Below are positions 22,595 to 30,965 of a stretch of 64,000 nucleotides of DNA, in pieces. This stretch comes from Hemileia vastatrix (taxonomy: Eukaryota; Basidiomycota; Pucciniomycetes; Pucciniales; Zaghouaniaceae): positions 13,543,501 to 13,607,500 of the forward strand of contig JASXTE010000013.1 of NCBI GenBank assembly GCA_030280995.1, read 5' to 3'. Every line of letters begins with the position of its first letter. Positions within the stretch are counted from its first letter, which is position 1. Position numbers and translations under genes: made by a program. The notes under the pieces were generated by a model. That model was given only the letters and a program-made list of their open reading frames with translations, was not told where the DNA came from and ran no database searches.

Positions 22595-22760
22595 TTTCAC
22601 ATGTCAGATTTAAAAAATTGGCAATGCCCTCCCCTGCATTTTATTGAAACAAGGGGTGGGTACCACCAAATTTTTCTAAGTCATCAATTTCACATGTCAG
22701 ATTTAAAAAATTGGCAATACCCTCCCCTGCATTTTATTGAAGTAAAGGGTGAAAGTCATC
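22595..22760 (+). repeat. CCCC/GGGG degenerate repeat, PIF-B1 copy
   Basis: Two adjacent units of about 87 bp (CCCTCCCCTGCATTTTATTG at about 22627 and 22721) separated by AAATTTTTCTAAGTCATC. Inverse orientation of the units at 29020-29440, and likewise downstream of the accessory gene. Confidence 0.75.
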
Positions 22761-23090
22761 AAAATACAATATAATTACATAAATTAATTAATATATAAAT
22801 AAGATATGTCAAGTATACTACTTTTAAAGTAATGACAATTCCTTAAGCCAAAATGCAGATCAAGTCTAGAAACTAGGTTCAATGCAAAGTATTTTTTGAA
22901 GCAACTTATTTAAATAATACTTTATTAAATTAAGTTGATCAATAAAGATTGATTGACAATATTGCAATTCTTAAATACAATAATTTTATTAAAAAATTTC
23001 AGATTACATATAAAAAAAATCAGTGACTTTTTCTATTACTTACAACTGTTTTTACAGAATTGAAAACTATGTTTCAGCTAATATTTTATG
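22761..23090. other. AT-rich spacer in PIF-B1
   Basis: No coding or bounded repeat recognised between the CCCC/GGGG units and the 123-bp array. Confidence 0.5.
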
Positions 23091-23650
23091 GAAGTGAACT
23101 CTGTTCTTCGCCCGAAGAACAGAGTTCATCCTCCTATTTTCACACTCTGTTTAAAAAGAATAAAATGACTTACCTGGAGAGATGAGTTTAGAAAAAAGAA
23201 ATATAAGTGAATGGAAGTGAACTCTGTTCTTCGCCCGAAGAACAGAGTTCATCCTCCTATTTTCAAACTCTGTTTAAAAAGAATAAAATGACTTACCTGG
23301 AGAGATGAGTTGAGAAAAAAGAAATATAAGTGAATGGAAGTGAACTCTGTTCTTCGCCCAAAGAACAGAGTTCATCCTCCTATTTTCACACTCTGTTCAA
23401 AAAGAATAAAATGACTTACCTGGAGAGATGAGTTGAGAAAAAAGAAATATAAGTGAATGGAAGTGAACTCTGTTCTTCGCCCGAAGAACAGAGTTCATCC
23501 TCCTATTTTCACACTCTGTTTAAAAAGAATAAAATGACTTACCTGGAGAGATGAGTTGAGAAAAAAGAAATATAAGTGAATGGAAGTGAACTCTGTTCTT
23601 TTCCCGAAGAACAGAGTTCATCCTCCTATTTTCACACTCTGTTTGCACCA
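23091..23650 (+). repeat. 123-bp tandem array with hairpins
   Basis: Units start (GAAGTGAACTCTG) at 23091, 23214, 23337, 23460 and 23583, exactly 123 bp apart; the fifth is partial. Each contains 14-bp inverted arms GAACTCTGTTCTTC / GAAGAACAGAGTTC around a 4-base loop and ACTTACCTGGAGAGATGAG. The complement of the last motif is CTCATCTCTCCAG-GTAAGT, a strong splice donor that also appears at 27117-27134. Near-identity of units implies recent amplification. Confidence 0.92.
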
Positions 23651-23773
23651 ATCTCCATCCCTTTCAATTCTATCAACACATGCTTGTCTTCCCTCCCCAT
23701 GCCTTTCGCTATCCTCCCAGCCCCATTGTATGCCATCCTCTTTTGATCCCCATTTCACCCCTCTCAACCTCTC

Positions 23774-23814
23774 GGCGGACTTGCTAGCAAGTCCGCCCCC
23801 CATATTGCATGGTG
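23774..23814 (-). repeat. 24-bp perfect palindrome, transposon-end module
   Basis: 23774-23797 is a perfect palindrome centred on TTGCTAGCAA with GGCGGAC arms. CCATATTGCATGGTG follows to 23814. It is the same module as at 7998, 43269, 53758 and 57186, and the only copy with the extended GC-rich arms. Upstream sequence is unrelated to the 11-bp repeats of the other copies. Confidence 0.75.
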
Positions 23815-23845
23815 TTAATGAACAATTAGCTGCAATCGTTCAATA

Positions 23846-23875
23846 ACTTAACGATTCGTTAACGAATCGTTAAGT
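23846..23875. repeat. 30-bp perfect palindrome
   Basis: 15-bp arms ACTTAACGATTCGTT / AACGAATCGTTAAGT meet with no loop. It lies 48 bp from the 24-bp palindrome and contains four CpG sites in an AT-rich setting. Role unknown: a hairpin end of a lost element or a dimeric protein site are possible. Confidence 0.85.
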
Positions 23876-23880
23876 GAAGG

Positions 23881-24165
23881 TTAAGGGGGGGTAGGAGTGA
23901 TATGAGGGAGGATTTGGGGGAGTTTTGAGGGGGATAGGAGGGGGGTTTTGAGGGGGGGTTTGGAGGGGGGGTTAGAGGCGGGTTTGGTGGGGATTTGGAG
24001 GGAGGATTTGGGGGATTTGGTGGGGGGTGGAGTGGAATGAGGGGAAGATATGAGGAGACCAAGAAGGGGGAGAAAGGGAGAGATGAGACCAAAGAGGGAG
24101 AAAAGGGAGGTTAGAGTGAGCCAAGGAGGGGTGAATGAGGCAGCCAAAGGGGGGAAAAGGGGGAT
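23881..24165 (+). repeat. G-rich purine block
   Basis: About 280 bp almost without C on plus, with more than ten runs of four or more G separated by 2-10 bases (GAGGGGGGTTTGG types) and loosely repeated. It lies exactly where the transposase catalytic region should be. Strong potential for G-quadruplex on plus. Pro-rich minus frames here (PPNPPNPP) are composition artefacts. Confidence 0.75.
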
Positions 24166-24641
24166 GATTCCAAGGAGTTGATGGCAGTGATACATCGTTT
24201 GGTATAAGTGTTAACTGAACCATACCCTAAATCAAAGACATTTTCTAAACGTTTCAAAGCGGCTCCATTACCATTTGAACCCAAACTGCATAGTGTGATG
24301 GCCAATTGAATTGAAGGATGTCGTTGTTCTTTTTGAGAATTATTGTGAAATATGGGATGATCCTGAATAAGCTCAAGCAATTTAAGGAAAAATTCCTGAG
24401 AAGTCCTGAACAGCTGTCTAAAACTGGGCGTAGATAGGTTAAGAAGTGTTTGGATGGTGTACTTGGGGGTATGAAGTACTTGAGGCTTTCTGGGAAGAAG
24501 GTAACGTTTCCTGGCCATTTTTGATAAAACGACAAAATCTTCTTCTAGATCAGAATCGGAATCAGAGTCCAAGAGCAGTTCAAGCGCCATGAAAGTCATT
24601 GCTTTATGTAATTTATCACGATTTGAAAGTGAGGAAGGCAT
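24166..24641 (-). pseudogene. PIF/Harbinger transposase N-terminal half (PIF-B1)
   Basis: Starts at ATG 24641 (MPSSLSNRDKLHKAMTF) and reads cleanly for about 155 residues: acidic DSDSDSDLEEDF, YLLPRKPQVLHTPKYTIQ, FRQLFRTSQEFFLKLLELIQ, RHPSIQLAITLCSLGSNGNG, GYGSVNTYTKRCITAINSLE. It then runs into the G-rich block. This is the helix-turn-helix part of the DDE transposase; the whole DDE catalytic core is absent. The equivalent domain of PIF-A2 spans residues 1 to about 165. Confidence 0.85.
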
Positions 24642-24869
24642 GACTCTTATATGATATGATATGAAGATGTAAGTGATGTACAATGTTTTGAGTTATGAAG
24701 TGTAATTCTGCGGAGTGCTGCGTATGAATGGGATGATGCTGACAAATCAGTGAAATGGGACTTGATGGTGAAATCAGCACTTTTGGTTGAGAAAGTGCGG
24801 ATTTGAGTGAAATAAGTGACTTATTTCATTTTGAAATCCACCAGTATTGGGGCTAGTGTGTTTTGGAAA

Positions 24870-24949
24870 TCCGCACTTATTTAAGTGCGGATTTGGTCAA
24901 ATTTAAGTGCGGATTTGTAAGTGCGGATTTGCCAGAACTGACACCCCCT
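24870..24949 (-). repeat. PIF-B1 right end with subterminal repeats
   Basis: AAATCCGCACTT and its inverse AAGTGCGGATTTG occur four times before the terminal repeat ending TGACACCCCCT. Confidence 0.8.
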
Positions 24950-25275
24950 ATTCTCTCTATGTTGCGCTTTTTCACTATACTATATGAAATACACACACAG
25001 ATGCACAAACTCTAAAAGACTCAGAAAATACCTTTTAATACTCTCTCAAACAATTAATCACAAAAAGATCTAATATCTTATACTGAGTACTATGATTATA
25101 GCTACACATATATCACTATATTGATTTTTCTATGATCTGTTTTTTTTTTAAATGACAACTAATGCGATTTTTCTTATTTTATTAACTAAATAGGGGGTAT
25201 CAATGTTCAGGGATCCGCAATTAGGGATCAGGAATTTTTTTTCCCGGGATCAGACATTATTAATTGCGGAAGATT

Positions 25276-25307
25276 CTTATCCACTAGCCCCAGGGCTAGT
25301 GGATAAG
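25276..25307. repeat. Subterminal hairpin of PIF-A
   Basis: 15-bp arms CTTATCCACTAGCCC / GGGCTAGTGGATAAG with a 2-base centre. PIF-A1 keeps it at 3130-3161 with one mismatch, so it belongs to the family rather than to the site. Confidence 0.8.
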
Positions 25308-25571
25308 GAATGCAGGATAATACATTATCCCGCCTCTTATACCCCAATTTCCATTCCTAATTCCTGATCCCAAACTCATCTCATCCATGATGAATTTGCA
25401 AGAAAGTCACATGACTTATAATTGCTGATGCCATCCTTAAGTATTTCCTCACTCTATGCTACTTAATTTTGGTGGCGAACACTTAAGTTTTTTTTCTATC
25501 TACACATCCCAACTGCACATTTGGTGGTGAATTCCCACTTCCCTCATCACATAACCCTTCCACCGGCAACA

Positions 25572-26831
25572 ATGAAACACCTCTCTACTAGGAAGCTGCT
25601 TCACTCAACAATGAATGCTATTACTTTTATTTTAGTTCTTTACTATAAATCTGACTCTGATTTGGAAGATGCTTTAGCTTATATGTGTTTTCTTTCCAAA
25701 AAGCGTTACATCATCACCAGGGGGCCAAATCTTTATCATGATCCCCGATATGATCTGGCCTCCATTCTCAACATTCCTCATTTAAACTTCACACAACTTT
25801 TTAGAACTTCTCCCGATTCTTTCTTCAAACTTTATCAACTCATCTCCGATCATCCTATCTTCCATAACAATTCTCATAACAAACAGCGTAATCCTGCCAT
25901 CCAACTTGCTGTTGCTCTATGTCGCTTTGGCTCAAATGGAAATGGTGCTGCCATAAGACGTTTGGATAATCTCTTTAACATAGGATATGGTACCATGATA
26001 TTATACACCAAGCGCTGTATGATTGCTATCCTTTCCCTCAAGTCTCAAACTCTTGCTTGGCCAACTCCAGAACAGCGACTTGAATCCTCTCAAGTAATGC
26101 AAGCTGAAGGTTTCCCTGGCTGTATAGGTTTTGTTGATGGCACAACCATCCCTTTGAGTCAAAAGCCTGCTCATGATGGCAACCATTATTTTGATCGCAA
26201 AAAAAGGTTTCTTCAAAATCTTCTCCAAGTTCTCATCTTTCACAATCTAACTTTTTATCTTCTTTCTAGATACTCTATTGCCATTCAACTTGTATGCGAT
26301 GTCAATAAAAAATTTATTGCTTTTCACAGTGGCTGCCCTGGATCATGTCATGACTCTTCCGTCTTCCAAAGAATGAGGATTTCTCAATCCCTTGAATCAT
26401 ACTTTGACGAATCTCAGTACCTCCTTGCAGACTCAGCATATGCAAGTGGAAAGTACATTATACCTGCTTTCCGTGGTGCAACTTCAGAAAATGACCCCAA
26501 AACTGCCTTTAATTATCACCTTGCACAATCAAGAGTACAAATTGAACATGCTATAGGTATTTTAAAGGGACGATTTTCTACTCTTCGGGAGCTCAGAATC
26601 CAATTTCAAAAAAAATTGGAGATCAAAACTGCAAATCATTGGATCTTGACTTGCGTAATACTCCACAATATTCTAGCTGATTTAAAGGATGAGTGGAATG
26701 ATCTATATGAAGAAGAGGATCCTGAACCACCACTGGCACTCCCCTCCCTTGATTCACAAATCATTCAATCAACCGGCATACGCCCCATTATAATGCCAAT
26801 TACTCTCCAACATTTCTCTTCACCCTTTTAA
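25572..26831 (+). CDS. PIF/Harbinger DDE transposase (PIF-A2)
   Basis: Cuts and inserts the element. Starts at ATG 25572 (MKHLSTRKLLHSTMNAI). The N-terminal half is a helix-rich DNA-binding part; the C-terminal half is a DDE_Tnp_4-type core. Catalytic residues: Asp in GFVDGTTIP (about residue 189), Asp in LLADSAYASGKYIIPAF, Glu in VQIEHAIGILKGRF. A 63-nt intron (26207-26269: GTTTCT, branch CTAAC at 26247, TTTCTAG) keeps the frame open if unspliced. Removing it joins DRKK to RYSIAIQLV, the continuous motif expected in the family, and leaves about 398 residues. No stops or frameshifts, so it is probably functional. Confidence 0.92.
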   Translation: MKHLSTRKLLHSTMNAITFILVLYYKSDSDLEDALAYMCFLSKKRYIITRGPNLYHDPRYDLASILNIPHLNFTQLFRTSPDSFFKLYQLISDHPIFHNNSHNKQRNPAIQLAVALCRFGSNGNGAAIRRLDNLFNIGYGTMILYTKRCMIAILSLKSQTLAWPTPEQRLESSQVMQAEGFPGCIGFVDGTTIPLSQKPAHDGNHYFDRKKRFLQNLLQVLIFHNLTFYLLSRYSIAIQLVCDVNKKFIAFHSGCPGSCHDSSVFQRMRISQSLESYFDESQYLLADSAYASGKYIIPAFRGATSENDPKTAFNYHLAQSRVQIEHAIGILKGRFSTLRELRIQFQKKLEIKTANHWILTCVILHNILADLKDEWNDLYEEEDPEPPLALPSLDSQIIQSTGIRPIIMPITLQHFSSPF

Positions 26832-28064
26832 TTTTTAATTTTTATGTTTTCATACTTTCCAAATGTCCTCTTTGTGTACTTTAATTACTTGGTTTTGTAT
26901 TTTGGTTTGTTGCATATTCATTTTTTTTTGAATTTACGGTGAATATCTTTTTTTTGGATGGCTCATTGGTTTTCTTTCACCAGCTCAACATGAAATCGCA
27001 TATTTTCTGAAATCGCATATTTTGTCAGTGATTTTTTTTTTCATTCATCCCTCATATCCTTTTCCTATTCTCCTCCAACATCCCTCAAAAAATTTGGTTT
27101 CATTCATTTTGTCATCTCATCTCTCCAGGTAAGTCATTTTATTCTTTTTTTTTGATTTTTTGATTACTAATTATAATTTTTTTTGTTTTTTTCTGTTTAT
27201 TTTATTTTTTTTATCTAAATTTTTTTTGTAAGTGGTTATTTTGGATTTCAATGGTATAATTAACCTTTTTTTTCTCTCCCTCTTAACTTTATTTTTTAGC
27301 TCCATCACCCTACTCTTCATCCCTCCTTGGCATTGTCAATATCCCCCCTTTCCCTTATTTCACTTTTTTTTGGCTCCATTTCATTGAAACACATACATTG
27401 CACATTCTTTATGCATTTCACTTACTCCATATTCAATTTCCCCACAATTCCAACATCAATCTTTCTCACTCTATTTTTCCTACTTTTCAATCAAGGTAAG
27501 TTTCATCTCCTTTTTTTCATGCCTATATGATATCTCATTCCTTTTATGAAAACTTCATACTTAAATATATGTATGACTCTTATCTGGATAACAATGAACT
27601 TATAAAACTCCTTTTGATCTCATCTTCATTACCACTTTTCAAGATTTTGTAAAATTTTGAAAATCAGACTCGGAATTAGGGTTAGGTTTATTCAAATCTA
27701 ATGTTCTTTTTTATTAAGATTCTCCTGAAGGCTACCTTTCATTTGCTGCAAACAGATTTGAATTTGATTCAGTGGTTGCTGAGATATTGACCATTAAAGT
27801 TGAGCCTTTTTTTTCCCAATTTAAATTTTTATTTCATTTTTTTATGTAACACATTAGGGTTAGGTTTATTTAAATCACATGTCCTTTAACTGAAGATTCT
27901 ACTATATCATATCTTTCATTTTCCACAAACAGGTTTGAATTAGGTTCAGTGGTTGCTGAGATTTTGACCTTTGAAGTTGAGCCTTTTTTCCAAATTTCAC
28001 TTGTCTTATTTCACATTTTTATATTGCATAATTAGAGGATAAGGATTCTGAAACTCTTATATGA
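26832..28064 (+). other. Leader/spacer between transposase and dioxygenase gene
   Basis: T-rich sequence with strong splice donors CCAG-GTAAGT (GT at 27129) and CAAG-GTAAGT (GT at 27496) and acceptor-like sites at 27300 and 28075. It may hold 5' exons of the dioxygenase gene. An open frame at 27327-27495 does not join the next exon in phase, so I do not call it coding. A 178-bp tandem duplication sits at 27675-28020. Confidence 0.5.
27675..28020 (+). repeat. 178-bp tandem duplication
   Basis: ATTAGGGTTAGGTTTATT starts at 27675 and 27853. Both copies continue through TTCAGTGGTTGCTGAGAT and GAAGTTGAGCC or close variants. Non-coding. Confidence 0.8.
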
Positions 28065-28721
28065 TTATTATCTAGGCATTTCAATTATATAGGCATATAT
28101 TTGTTGGTCAAGAATATCACTAAAGCTCAAAAAGATGAAGATTTTCGCTTATGGGACACTCTACCTTCCTTTGACTCTTTTCTTGCTTTTCGACTCAACA
28201 AGCTCTGTAATAAAGCATTTGAAGAAAATCATGAACTTACAACCAAAGTTGGAATACGGAATTGGTGTGACTCCGAATGGGAAGATATCAGCCACAAATA
28301 TCTTTTATTTTCTAATGTTATTATCACTCATTCTGGATTCCACAATAGGATTCATATCGATAGGAATGATGCCAATTTTCTTACTTTTGGAATATTCTCA
28401 TATATCAATCTGATAACTGGCCACCCAATACCATCTCCAGCTAAAATAAAAGGACATGGTTTATATTTTCCAGACCACCGGTGCATCATTGATTTTGGTT
28501 TGGGAAATGGTATTATTGAAACTATTTGGAATTCTTCTAAGGATAATCATCAAACGACCAAAGCTCCTCCTGGTTTGGAATCCTGTCAAGATTTCACTCA
28601 TTTTGGTTGCTCATTTCAAATCAGTCATAAGTTGATACAAAGAATCAATAAGGTAAAGAAAGAAGGTAAAGTTATTCGATTTAAAAAAACTTTATCTAGA
28701 TCCAAAAAGTATGGGGATTAG
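28065..28721 (+). CDS. TET/JBP-like 2OG-Fe(II) dioxygenase, 3' exon
   Basis: Open from 28065; an acceptor TTATCTAG ends at 28075. About 215 residues. The pattern fits the TET/JBP-like oxygenases annotated in rust and other basidiomycete genomes: Fe ligands HxD in NRIHIDRND and a distal His in SKDNHQTT, joined by IDFGLGNGIIETIW and followed by DFTHFGCSFQIS. These enzymes oxidise 5-methylcytosine or thymine. The 2OG-binding Arg I would expect in the FTxFG motif is His (CAT, one CpG transition from CGT), which may impair activity. The reading frame has no ATG, so an upstream exon must supply the start. The family call rests on motif memory, not a search; another double-stranded beta-helix oxygenase is possible. 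Confidence 0.68.
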   Translation, partial: LLSRHFNYIGIYLLVKNITKAQKDEDFRLWDTLPSFDSFLAFRLNKLCNKAFEENHELTTKVGIRNWCDSEWEDISHKYLLFSNVIITHSGFHNRIHIDRNDANFLTFGIFSYINLITGHPIPSPAKIKGHGLYFPDHRCIIDFGLGNGIIETIWNSSKDNHQTTKAPPGLESCQDFTHFGCSFQISHKLIQRINKVKKEGKVIRFKKTLSRSKKYGD

Positions 28722-29019
28722 AGTTGTCATCAAAAATTTTATATTTTTTCATAAATTTTTAATAAATATTTTTTATATATCAATTTTCTCAAGTAATGTG
28801 ATGAGCCATCGACCTTGTGTTGTATAACAGGTAATCATGATAACATTTATTTGTTTCATGGGGTTCCTCTTGCCTATACCTGTGGAAAGTCCCAAACTTT
28901 TGTTTCTCGACTTGGTCTGCATTTTGGCTTGAGGGATTGTCATTACTTTAAACTAGGGAAATTGATATATATTAGATATTTATTTAATAATTTATGTAAT
29001 TATATTAAATTTAGATGAC
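28722..29019. other. Spacer
   Basis: AT-rich. A short Cys/His-containing open frame at 28815-29018 lacks support. Confidence 0.4.
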
Positions 29020-29440
29020 TTTCACCCCTTACTTCAATAAAATGCAGGGGGGGGGTATTGCCAAATTTTCAAATCTGACATGTGAAATTGATGACTTAGA
29101 AAAATTTTGGTGATACCCACCCCTTGCTTCAATAAAATGCAGGGGAGAGTATTGCCAATTTTTTTAAACAGATATAGAATTTTTTTGACTTGTAAATATT
29201 TTTGTGATACCCGTCCCTTACTTCAATAAAATCCATGGGGGGTTGTGCCAAAATTTCTTATAAGACTTGTGAAATTCTTGACATGTAAGAATTTTTGGGA
29301 TACCGGTAAAATGCAGGGGGTAGTAAAGCCAAATTTTCATATAAAACTTTCAAGATTCATGACATGAAAGAATTTTTGTGATACCCACCCCTTACTTCAA
29401 AAAAATCCAGGGGTGGGGGATTGTCAAATTTTCAAAGGAG
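29020..29440 (+). repeat. Degenerate 85-95-bp tandem repeat with CCCC/GGGG motif
   Basis: Five units keyed by CTTCAATAAAATGCAGGGG at about 29032, 29127, 29221, 29306 and 29395. Each reads GATACCCACCCCTT...AATGCAGGGG...GCCAAATTTTCA. C-runs and G-runs in one unit are self-complementary, giving a short stem. It lies in the convergent 3' region. Confidence 0.85.
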
Positions 29441-29570
29441 ACTTGAAAATTTTATTTAAAAAAAGAATATTTAACATTAAAATACGATATTTCAAGAAAT
29501 ACAGAAAATAATTGTAAAATTTATGTACAAATAAATATGAACACATGAAGTGTGAAAGAAATAAAAGAAA

Positions 29571-30965
29571 CTAGTCAACAAAAAATTTCATTAAACGTTC
29601 TATTTCTTCAACAGATTTTTTTGCTTTAATGCATTCGATCAAGAAATCTTTCTTTTTAGAACTTTCTTGGAGATCATGCTTATACTTCATCTGTTCCATT
29701 AAGTTTTGATGCTTGAGTGTTTTTTCCTTATTTTTGGATTTTTCAATACTAAGAGTTAACTCAAACTTCTTCTCCTCCAAATCTTGGGCCCTACCATCCT
29801 TCTGTAAAGAGAGCTCAAACTTCTTCTCCTCCAAATCTTGGATCTGATCATCCTTCTGTAAGGAGAGCTCATACTTCCTCTCTTCCAAATCTTGTACTCT
29901 GTCATCCCTCCTTAAAGAGAGCTCATATTTCTTCTTTTCAAAGCTCAGAGTCTCTTTAGCAATTTCCACTTGTTCTAGAGTGAGAATAAAAATTAACATA
30001 AAGTAGAAGAAAAGCAGAGTAAAGTAATAAGAGGTATGATATCACTTACCAGCATCACGTTTCTCTAAAACTGTTCCATCAAAGAAAAAGGTGTTTGTGA
30101 TGAAGTATCACTTTTTCGTCTTCTTTGGGAGAGGAAATTTAGACTAGTTGAGCCCTTCTCTTTTTGTTCAACGTAGCATTTTCCTCCTCATCATTGTCAC
30201 TAGCTTCAGACTCAGTTGATTGAGGATCCTGGGTTTGTTCATCAGCCTTTTAAGAAATAAGAAAAAGATAAGTAAATAAAATAATAGAATTGATAAGATA
30301 AAAGAAACAGACCTGAGTTAGATTGGGTTGGGTTAAATCGCCAATAGGATCAATAGCAAAGCTATCTAGATTCGTAGAATTTAGAAGAGGGGAGGCTTGA
30401 GTGGAGGAAGAGGATGGGAAAAGATTTGCTTCAACATCGTGTTCGGAGATAGGATCTTCTCCATCCAACATGTTTACAGGATTAACATCGGCTTGCTCTC
30501 CAAAAATTGCATCCATCTCTTTAAAGTAAGGACATAAAGAATCAAGTTTATTGTCTATGGATTTTATGCCCTTAGTTATATCATTGTTGGTAATCCCAAA
30601 ATCAGTGGAAGATGAAAGAGCCTTTGCCTTCTTGTATTTTGCTCGGTAATGCTTGAAGCTTTCAGACATCTGTTTAGGAAAAAGATCAATCCTTCCCTTG
30701 GTCTTATTGCGTAATTCATTTGCCATTAGAAGATAGCCATTAACTTTTGATGCTGGGGGCCGTCCTACTTTAGTGGAATACTCAGTACCAAAACAAGAAT
30801 CATAGTTAGATTTGGTTTCAGCCAGTTGATAAGAATGAGATGTTCATCTTTTTTTAATTGAACAGTCTTTGATTTCTTGGCTGAGCGGGGGAAATAGGAA
30901 GTAGTGGGAATTGAAGAACAACTGGGTGATGGCTGCCTTTGAGAATATCTAGGATGACAAGGCAT
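29571..30965 (-). pseudogene. Harbinger MADF/coiled-coil accessory gene (PIF-A2), broken
   Basis: Starts at ATG 30965 (MPCHPRYSQRQPS). Exon 1 30965-30313 has VQLKKDEHLILINWL, then one missing base near 30823 shifts to KSNYDSCFGTEYSTKVGRPP; MADF/Myb-like motifs (ELRNKTKGRIDLFPKQMSES, YFKEMDAIFGEQADVNP) follow. Introns: 30312-30247 and 30049-29975 (GTAAGT...CTCTAG). Exon 2 is acidic (QSTESEASDNDEEEN) and is broken by a frameshift and a stop. Exon 3 is a coiled coil built from a 20-residue unit (ELSLQKDDQIQDLEEKKF) repeated about three times at 29771-29960, ending KKDFLIECIKAKKSVEEIER. Same architecture as the PIF-B1 gene. Confidence 0.85.

Larger units (their letters stand above)
20735..24949 (-). 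mobile_element. PIF/Harbinger element PIF-B1, non-autonomous
   Basis: 4215 bp inside the Gyp-B 3' LTR; target duplication ATT (20732-20734, 24950-24952). The outermost bases AGGGGGTGTCAGTTCTGGCA and their inverted copy match perfectly at the two ends. An accessory gene lies on plus at the left and a truncated transposase on minus at the right, convergent as in PIF-A2. The catalytic part of the transposase is replaced by a 123-bp tandem array, two long palindromes and a G-rich block. It would need a transposase in trans. Confidence 0.93.

Noticed and set aside
23091..23650. CRISPR-like regular array with palindromic repeats
   Set aside because: Whole 123-bp units are repeated without variable spacers, and the setting is a eukaryotic transposon.
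23859..24223. Pro-rich minus-strand proteins
   Set aside because: Created by the G-rich block; several frames are open at once with low complexity.
27675..27870. Telomere-like TTAGGGTTAGG at two places
   Set aside because: Only one and a half units each, inside a 178-bp tandem duplication of transposon DNA; not a telomeric array.
28135..28413. Alternate-frame ORF overlapping the dioxygenase exon
   Set aside because: Hydrophobic shadow frame; the overlapping frame contains the HxD...H motifs.
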